Origin: Candidatus Epulonipiscium viviparus
Lineage (GTDB): Bacteria; Bacillota; Clostridia; Lachnospirales; Cellulosilyticaceae
Direction of reading: 5' to 3'
Assembly: GCF_000171335.1 (NCBI RefSeq)
Contig: NZ_ABEQ01000004.3
Coordinates: 2,501-50,238, forward strand
DNA length: 47,738 nt
Shown one piece after another: positions 40,301 to 45,236 of this stretch (position 1 is its first letter; the number at the start of each line of letters is the position of its first letter). The position numbers and the translations under genes were made by a program. The notes beneath the pieces are model-generated. The model saw only the letters and a program-made list of their open reading frames with translations. It made no database searches and was not told the origin of the DNA.

Positions 40301-40999
40301 ATCTAGCTTATTTTCTAAGTCTGTGTAGATAGCATCAGTAACCCAGTATTTTCCATCTGTAACATCGAGTCCATCTTTACTAATAGCAATTTTCACGGCC
40401 TGCGTCGCGGCTATAGTTGTATCTTCGCCAAAGTCAACTGGCTTCTGCTCAGTTCCCGCTGGTGGGGCATCAAGAATTAGTGGTGCAAACTCAGAATAAT
40501 CCATATGGGCATCAACGTAGTGAATCTCTTGCTTTAGCTCATCGATAGCTGTTTTGTACGCATCTCCAGTTCCAGCTTCTAAATCGATTTTAGCAACATC
40601 TTTATTAACATCTGTAATAATTTTAGCTATTTCTTCAAGATGCTCAATCAATCCGTGAGAACTGTCTTGTGCTATCTTATCTGTTAGTAACATATTTTCG
40701 AGAGCAACGAATGCTTCATCATCCTCTGGAATATAAAATTGAGTTGTAGCGAATTCTAATCCTTCTGTGAGAGAAGTGTGAAGAGCAGTGAGCCTCAATG
40801 ACTTGCCAAATTCATCATCTATTACAGGAACATCTTTCGGATCAGTAAGCTCTACATAACCAATTGAATCATCAGCATCAGCCTCTGTCATAAGAGAGCC
40901 GATAGTCTCAGCCGCAACATTGAGCGGAGTAACAGCTATAGCACCAGAAGCAAGTAAAGTAAAAGCCATTTGTTTTCGATATTTTTTCATTAACGACAT
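31283..40999 (-). CDS. Giant exported helical-repeat protein, type B, copy 2 (3238 residues)
   Basis: This is an inverted paralogue of B(+), facing it across array 2. The signal peptide (KKYRKQMAFTLLASGA core) probably ends at VAA. The Trp repeats run from about residue 219 to about 2357 in the same order as in B(+). Compared with B(+), the part from about residue 1600 onward is nearly identical, and long stretches of DNA around 35300-35600 and 23300-23500 differ at only a few bases. The N-terminal half shows many replacements and indels, making this copy 86 residues shorter. The acidic/aromatic tail and the end FIERVKNLFKRS are kept. It has an AAAAAAGGAGATGA ribosome binding site. One Cys was seen and no anchor motif. 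The function is unknown; a surface role is inferred. Confidence 0.85.
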   Translation of the reverse strand: MSLMKKYRKQMAFTLLASGAIAVTPLNVAAETIGSLMTEADADDSIGYVELTDPKDVPVIDDEFGKSLRLTALHTSLTEGLEFATTQFYIPEDDEAFVALENMLLTDKIAQDSSHGLIEHLEEIAKIITDVNKDVAKIDLEAGTGDAYKTAIDELKQEIHYVDAHMDYSEFAPLILDAPPAGTEQKPVDFGEDTTIAATQAVKIAISKDGLDVTDGKYWVTDAIYTDLENKLDAAVAAVKNFYPDTKVKNTADDTAIKFDFGTAVETSDKFKEFAGAVTDSTLTTNETAGTTGMITKLPDETAYDKDMGTGTATNYTTIEDLKTALKNLSDAYDTYLDAEDGEAELINAATFELDKQIAIAMLGLDPADNPNLESALSFASTPQVYMYAAVAADSTTTAPVAKSAATKVVKATGTDPTEAEIGFGNDDKYFISPAVTNNSFAIGKVRNLANDADLAIDATYITPAEANAKASVLKKLIAEMKLYDGEDITENGGKTGVDTEAEYKAYRAEISAGISAAAKNDYGADTKITLVAEKMAAFGEEIADIAKVGASVERQEAMDTLGKYLAYFNYGTWADGKFAASTDTATTAFVTKPALTAVSTAAGEEIGKLNVGKDVTTVLAKTVETFYNISAKDGLDVGKDHFWVTADERNDLAYTLNDAHTFLSGLVADSTSTTSTALVEAKIAEVEAAIEAYDAAAKEGLKDDFAEEVKKITDALATVTLHVTLPTFTPEDPTTKPAPVLATQRSIPEAKETVLSDDGVFTITREVFTVAPEGFALDAAATEATAAHSFIQNEKLMAATATHYVTPADLDALFAAIDPVALLVNNTTIAPAGVIVDVHSTAIQNASDLYNDLVAKYLNGEIEAIADKIETAVGVFEDAKKEVVSYAKRAELVTTINADMEAPPGTAAADGSIRDLIRVDTDGTVYIDPDSTEVAISKDGGYTFVKYTPINGDTSGKWEPVTTAPTNWVDEATLSAYNAAIVAAENVVKESKIAAKDIIGTGATAQVGADVTDALDSTKAYAELSLNEDVLAKMVSAAATGEDYFEMANETLATAKAAFEKAYEKPEDITSVKGDLDTFITAVGSLYTLATGAPTKDNREESGWIEGAADSVYKIENADKTITYFPAGVYVSNDKFGLINSVSGEPYEDTPAHYVNSRVVNDYMLAIKAAEDAKNKSLVDLDKLIELNANYLNDIQTKLTTAKEAYDAGKKAHADVKAAFTTNYGLAQTALGTTALSTEYFKFKDAAGEVFATADAITVTFNSDNAVDLTTEIILGGKVKLSLDGIYECDEYGVATEDKVYEDGMYWVTPTMFKNLKDAIIDAQELINDAASFDEGIVDAYIHTITALNTIKAGLEADIATEEGKALKAAGAAAIGDLELSAEDEETLTIAFADTTKTDAAKTLVGTLTTKYFESQVDFTEVVAAFVPTKTEDVGTEKAAEWIDAAKVIIYGADKVAGGADPVDNRDALVSELPGGFDVLTLAALAAADTDEDKDDNDKIIYGLSDAEITTAFGEAVYFEKAYIDALKAAIKVVEDAGDEVEAEEVEALALLVNQAPKEVKDVEIEKNAKIDLYNSYVSTEALLMKDGKEVVASDNKGASTAKDTYWVTSAQLNGLKAALTNTEKLLNNTTTAAKASATFNKTLVTQLTTNARLGAAFKPAPGTAEKEAMDKLNAAKAELLARINYATVLTGQQAYLEDGTQDVNAVIIDEGRIVVSTAFGTDVSGEDKDGNLIPDSGDRWTSQAALNAAKTAIKAAVNAYKHTLATETSLDKAQLILNNSIANFERTAQYGAKELYASVAATMQTYVNNIRKGNETYADGAIIAADKLAQSLLNGADVAVNQYWSTKLEVTKILNAATVAENVLLKFANPDKPTSKTSLPALVVSLNNIKRSYEFFYGRDLEGKAIDGIVPKVQQGTNLVETSEIRSLIELSVAKVNDLVYLKGAPRPHFKYTLSDGTAGNSYGYDQLIPDEDYNFEKMEDGDDGNGNGIDEEEADNGPDIRVSSKANGIDVPTDTQWISSVAVNQFVAAINGAQASLDRFDMAADKVKNQAILTNAITVLERANGVFDAAVKTSDSSTSEASEAYQESYTKLASSIIQGFSVLGFDKNGVFEEGISLESGELAIDVAVRGTLSGDGGDVDSSYNWVPMANYNGFKNAVIAAQTALNAPAANTKSLTAAYTGLNNAATTLAKVAGARGEGRFDERDGLVSDLQDLVDEANAILLGDDGETPIFTSATGKDVPVGENWLTGPTISALNAQVTLATNSITNAGTDPHPVTGLKGNGRTTINQLNTNIKTITTVLERSEPKEGTLEGDMTDAAKARLVLKAQIDQANAYVKTRISNYQGTELADGVTWVTGANVDGFKYSDTENADSIRPTIFISMAVKRAMPAYNKLYTAVGAQEGYEQASTDLQSAIDQFENILANKTPGGADVGADKPRLSGTGSLNSINVEKVAINAKMAEYSTTVKLTRVASDDTAIAKLPEGVYYASATEIGTMNTAIATARKALGTFEKTADAATFLRDVVSADLTEAHNTFLSARKMKGIYEETTMATAETAIKTLFDGDDENQIILPASSTVDSAKAYIKNLVESVIANETITVDVNDVAIGTASTPGTAEKPEGTAGSGTAKIKLTNTQAAADATDKDITVDATFKVAATPYKWDAISKTNVLMAASKVHSETEFVVDGAIAKAASDAEDPAADETTKLAAEAKAVAADLKMQIENLINDSAIEVFVVAADSDENNALTGDKNLTTITAATDDYEHQTPDTENKKGEDGQLEFNVALRLSFDEVPGILMIAEPAIVSELVEVTNDDATGAAASEEHYTVIFKDALTAKVTAAPYTVSSPADKAAVDMANTIYTENVEKTAHSIENTLENPATTEALAKAQISKQITNLLTKGFGSNSTDAAHNYDVIEDVTFEIITKTFTAPTREADGSFTFAVKFTQGIDSTSSADQAALTITQNPEDALGDFVAALESFPTFAATYVYNASGSLEKVDPKDDGSFEYEEGVGPYVLADKNATDKLRASSDIMLYLGAAVKNAVGSGATVTLDDKYTAFKRALSATPAKAGINGIFKFVAVVTEGDRTERTFQITIPIVALPYEKPEEVKAVEANLISLGLDLDAIDKFEEEEIPAFNEPAIEENDEDEFVSEYTEEFVEEELTFDEPAYEEEAYEEPTFDEEYEEYFEELFEEEEEYFEEQFEEQFEEELFMEESFDFSTSKNKSFIERVKNLFKRS

Positions 41000-41024
41000 T
41001 TATTCATCTCCTTTTTTGAAAGAA

Positions 41025-41099
41025 GCGGCGCACGTGGCCGCAATATAAAGTGCAGAGAAAACACAACACTCTGCTAGAAATTGGATATACGAGATCCAA
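41025..41099 (-). promoter_or_regulatory. Three consecutive hairpins in the leader of B(-)
   Basis: Going toward the gene on the minus strand: TTGGAT/ATCCAA (41099-41081), GCAGAG/CTCTGC (41074-41052) and GCGGC/GCCGC (41041-41025). The last lies just before the AAAAAAGGAGATGA site. The leader differs from that of B(+), so the 5' flanks of the two B genes are not mirror copies as the 3' flanks are. No clear promoter could be chosen. Confidence 0.35.
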
Positions 41100-41163
41100 A
41101 AGTAAACATAATAAGAGCCCTAAATAAAATGAGAGAGGGCGTTAAGTATTCATCAATCACAAT

Positions 41164-41188
41164 GGTCGCATTAGCTATTATCGCGACC
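41164..41188. other. Perfect 6-bp stem inverted repeat at the array 3 edge
   Basis: GGTCGC (41164-41169) and GCGACC (41183-41188) flank 13 AT-rich bases. Outer arms CACAAT and ATTGTG extend the symmetry with a bulge. It could be an operator or an RNA hairpin. It marks the boundary between the B(-) leader and array 3. Confidence 0.3.
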
Positions 41189-41198
41189 TGAATGATGA

Positions 41199-44100
41199 TT
41201 GTGTATTGCCATTATTTGGAATTATCAAGATATAAGGTGCCATAACAGCTTAAAGTATTACTTTAACCGAGAAATTTTCGTCACCGGAAACGCTTGTGGT
41301 TGCTACATAATTAGCTTCAAGTATTACTTTAACTGCGGCAAAATCGGCTGTAATTCGTACAGTAAAATTATCGGATGTACCAGCCACAGCGACGATCAAG
41401 ATGTAAATCACCATAACAGCTTAAAGTATTACTTTAACCGAGAAATTTTCGTCACCGGAAACGCCCGTCGTTGCTACATAATTAGCTTCAAGTATTACTT
41501 TAACTGCGGCAAAATGGGCTGTAATTCGTACAGTAAAATTATCGGATGTACCAGCTATTGCGATGATCAAGATGTAAGTCGCCATAATAGCTTAAAGTAT
41601 TACTTTAACCGAGAAATTTTCGTCACCGGAAACGCCCGTCGTTGCTACACAATTAGCTTCAAGTATTACTTTAACTGCGGCAAAATCGGCTATCCTAGCT
41701 ATTGCTATCGCATCGACCTCACCAGCTATTGTCATTGCATCGACCTCATCAGCTGTTGCCACCGAGTCGGCTACCCCAGCTATTGTCATCGCATCGACCT
41801 CACCAGCTGTTGTCATCGAGTTGGCTTCGCGAGCTACTGCCATCGAGTCGACTGCCTAGTTATTGCCATTATTTGGAATTATCAAAATGTAAGTCGCCAT
41901 AACAGCTTAAAGTATTACTTTAACCGAGAAATTTTCGTCACCGGAAACGCCTGTGGTTGCTACATAATTAGCTTCAAGTATTACTTTAACTGCGGCAAAA
42001 TCGGCTGTGATTTGTACAGTAAAATTATCGGATGTACCAGCCACGGCGATGATCAAGATGTAAGTCACCATAACAGCTTAAAGTATTACTTTAACTGAGA
42101 GATTTTCGTCGCCGGAAACGCTTGTGGTTGCTACATAATTAGCTTCAAGTATTACTTTAACTGCGGCAAAATGGGCTGTAATTCGTACAGTAAAATTATC
42201 GGATGTACCAGCTATTGCGATGATCAAGATGTAAATCACCATAACAGCTTAAAGTATTACTTTAACCGAGAAATTTTCATCACCGGAAACGCTTGTCGTT
42301 GCTACATAATTAGCTTAAAGTATTACTTTAACTGCGGCAAAATCGGCCATCCTAGCTATTGCCAGCGAGTCGGCTACCCCAGCTATTGCTATCGCATCGA
42401 CCACCCCGGCTATTGTAATCGAATCGGCTCCGCTAGCTATTGCTATCGCATCGACCTCACCAGCTGTTGCCATCGAGTCGGCTACCCCAGCTATTGTCAT
42501 CGCATCGACCTCATCAGCTGTTGCCATCGAGTTGGCTTCGCGAGCTACTGCCATCGAGTCGACTGCCTAGTTATTGCCATTATTTGGAATTATCAAAATG
42601 TAAGGTGCCATAATAGCTTAAAGTATTACTTTAACCGAGAAATTTTCGTCACCGGAAACGCTTGTGGTTGCTACACAATTAGCTTCAAGTATTACTTTAA
42701 CTGCGGCAAAATCGGCTATAATTTGCACAGTAAAATTATCGGATGTACCAGCTATTGCGATTATCAAGATGTAAATCACCATAACAGCTTAAAGTATTAC
42801 TTTAACCGAGAAATTTTCGTCACCGGAAACGCTTGTGGTTGCTACATAATTAGCTTAAAGTATTACTTTAACTGCGACAAAATCGGCTGTGATTTGTACA
42901 GTAAAATTATCGGATGTACCAGCCACGGCGATGATCAAGATGTAAAACACCATAATAGCTTAAAGTATTACTTTAACCGAGAAATTTTCGTCACTGGAAA
43001 CGCCCGTCGTTGCTACATAATTAGCTTAAAGTATTACTTTAACTGCGGCAAAATCGGCCATCCTAGCTATTGCCATCGCACCGACCTCATCAGCTGTTGT
43101 CATCAAATCGGCTTCACCAGCCGTTGCCATCAAATCGGCTCCGCTAGCTATTGCTATCGCATCGACCTCACTAGCTGTTGCCATCGAGTCGGCTACCCCA
43201 GCTATTGCTATCGCACCGACCACCTCAGCTATTACCATCGCACCGACCACCTCAGCTATTACCATTGAATCGGCTCCGCTAGCTATTGCTATCGCACCGA
43301 CCACCCCAGCTGTTGTCATCAAATCGGCTTTGCCAGCTGTTGCTATCGCATCGACCTCACCAGCTGTTGCCACCGAGTCGGCTTCGCCAGCTATTGCTAT
43401 CGCATCGACCTCATCAGCTGGTGTCATCGAGTTGGCTTCGCGAGCTACTGCCATCGAGTCGACTGCCTAGTTATTGCCATTATTTGGAATTATCAAGATG
43501 TAAGGTGCCATAACAGCTTAAAGTATTACTTTAACCGAGAAATTTTCGTCACCGGAAACGCTTGTGGTTGCTACATAATTAGCTTAAAGTATTACTTTAA
43601 CTGCGGCAAAATCGGCTGTAACATCATTGTGATTGAAAATCATTTTTGTATAAGTATCGACTGATTCGTTATCATTATTTTATGCCATCAAATCAGTCGC
43701 GTTAGCTGTTGCCATCGAGTCGGCTTCGCCAGCTATTGTCATCGCACCGACCTCATCAGCTGTTGCCACCGAGTCGGCTACCCCAGCTATTGTCATCGCA
43801 CCGACCTCATCAGCTGTTGCCACCGAGTCGGCTACCACAGCTATTGCTATCGCATCGACCTCATCAGCTGTTGCCATCGAGTTGGCTTCGCGAGCTACTG
43901 CCATCGAGTCGACTGTCTAGTTATTGCCATTATTTGGAATTATCAAAATGTAAGGTGCCATAACAGCTTAAAGTATTACTTTAACCGAGAAATTTTCGTC
44001 ACCGGAAACGCTTGTGGTTGCTACATAATTAGCTTAAAGTATTACTTTAACTGCGGCAAAATGGGCTGTAATTCGTATAGTAAAATTATCGGATGTACCA

Positions 44101-45224
44101 GCTATTGCGATCATCAAGATGTAAAACACCATAACAGCTTAAAGTATTACTTTAACCGAGAGATTTTCGACACCGGAAACGCCTGTGGTTGCTACATAAT
44201 TAGCTTAAAGTATTACTTTAACTGCGGCAAAATCGGCTGTAATTTGTACAGTAAAATTATCGGATGTACCAGCCACGGCGATGATCAAGATGTAAAACAC
44301 CATAACAGCTTAAAGTATTACTTTAACCGAGAAATTTTCGTCACCGGAAACGCTCGTCGTTGCTACATAATTAGCTTAAAGTATTACTTTAACTGCGGCA
44401 AAATCGGCTGTGATTTGTACAGTAAAATTATCGGATGTACCAGCTATTGCGATGATCAAGAGGTAAAACACCATAACAGCTTAAAGTATTACTTTAACCG
44501 AGAGATTTTCGTCACCGGAAACGCTTGTAGTTGCTACATAATTAGCTTAAAGTATTACTTTAACTGCGGCAAAATCGGCTCCGCTAGCTATTGCTATTGC
44601 ATCGACCTCATCAGCTGTTGCCACCGAGTCGGCTTCGCCAGCTATTGCTATCGCACCGACCACCCCGGCTATTGTAATCAAATCGGCTTCGCCAGCTATT
44701 GCTATCGCATCGACCTCACCAGCTGTTGCCACCGAGTCGGCTCCGCTAGCTATTGTCATCGCACCGACCTCACCAGCTGTTGCTATCGCACCGACCACCT
44801 CAGCTATTACCATCGAATCGGCTTCGCCAGCTATTGCTATCGCATCGACCTCACCAGCTGTTGCCACCGAGTCGGCTACCCCAGCTATTGCCACCGAGTC
44901 GGCTTCGCCAGCTATTGCTATCGCATCGACCTCATCAGCTGTTGCCATCGCACCGACCACCCCGGCTATTGCAATCAAATCGGCTTCGCCAGCTGTTGTC
45001 ATCGCACCGACCACCCCGGCTATTGCAATCAAATCGGCTTCGCCAGCTGTTGTCATCGCACCGACCACCCCGGCTATTGTAATCGAATCGGCTCCGCTAG
45101 CTATTGCCATCGCATCGACCTCATCAGCTGTTGCCATCGAGTCGGCCATCCTAGCTATTGCCATCAAATCGGCTTCGCCAGCTGTTGTAGCTACTCTGAC
45201 GGATTTAATGGTATTTTTTGCTAA
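41199..45224. repeat. Array 3: composite satellite of 171-bp, 27-bp and linker units
   Basis: About 14 starts of a 171-bp unit (X; for example 41248, 41419, 41590) alternate with five blocks of 27-bp units (Y; about 60 in all) and a short linker containing CCATTATTTGGAATTATCAA (Z) after each Y block except the last. X itself has two sub-units that both begin GCTT[AC]AAGTATTACTTTAA. The Y-end landmark GCTACTGCCATCGAGTC occurs at 41833, 42544, 43444 and 43894; the distances 711, 900 and 450 are all multiples of 9. The array has no visible similarity to the 18-bp family, yet it occupies the mirror position of array 1 (between A and B). Confidence 0.9.
41199..45224 (+). pseudogene. Long, nearly open plus-strand frame through array 3 (Cys/Tyr-rich repeat ORF)
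   Basis: One plus frame runs from TTG at 41199 to TAA at 45222-45224, about 1340 codons, with only three stops that I found. All are TGA (42096, 43266 and near 43668), and two of them replace CGA present in sister units. It would encode 57-residue repeats (SLKYYFNREIFVTGNACG...) and 9-residue Cys/His-rich repeats (RIDLTSCCH, RVGYPSYCH). No signal peptide, ribosome binding site or known domain is visible. It may be accidental openness of units whose lengths are multiples of three. I list it as a possible broken gene only. Confidence 0.2.
44547..45190 (-). repeat. Largest 27-bp repeat block, in frame with the preceding A(-) stop
   Basis: About 23 units such as GCTATTGCTATCGCATCG plus ACCTCACCA lie just downstream of A(-). 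On the minus strand, in exactly the frame of A(-) after its TAA, they read as 9-residue Ala-rich repeats (AIAGEADSV, ATADEVDAM) that stay open for about 230 codons from 45236 to 44547. There is no intervening intrinsic terminator that I can see. Confidence 0.7.
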
Positions 45225-45236
45225 TTTTTGAGCTTC

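Noticed and set aside
3466-40999. LPXTG sortase signal or SLH domains on the giant proteins
   Set aside because: I looked at the C termini and along the sequences and saw neither; anchoring therefore remains unexplained.
41592-45167. Separate minus-strand Ala-rich proteins in array 3
   Set aside because: Each Y block is open on the minus strand, but the X units end every one with a stop (VKVIL then stop). Only the block adjoining A(-) is remarkable, because it is in that gene's frame.
12579-45224. CRISPR arrays
   Set aside because: Units are contiguous and degenerate, without constant repeats separated by unique spacers of fixed length, and no cas gene is present.
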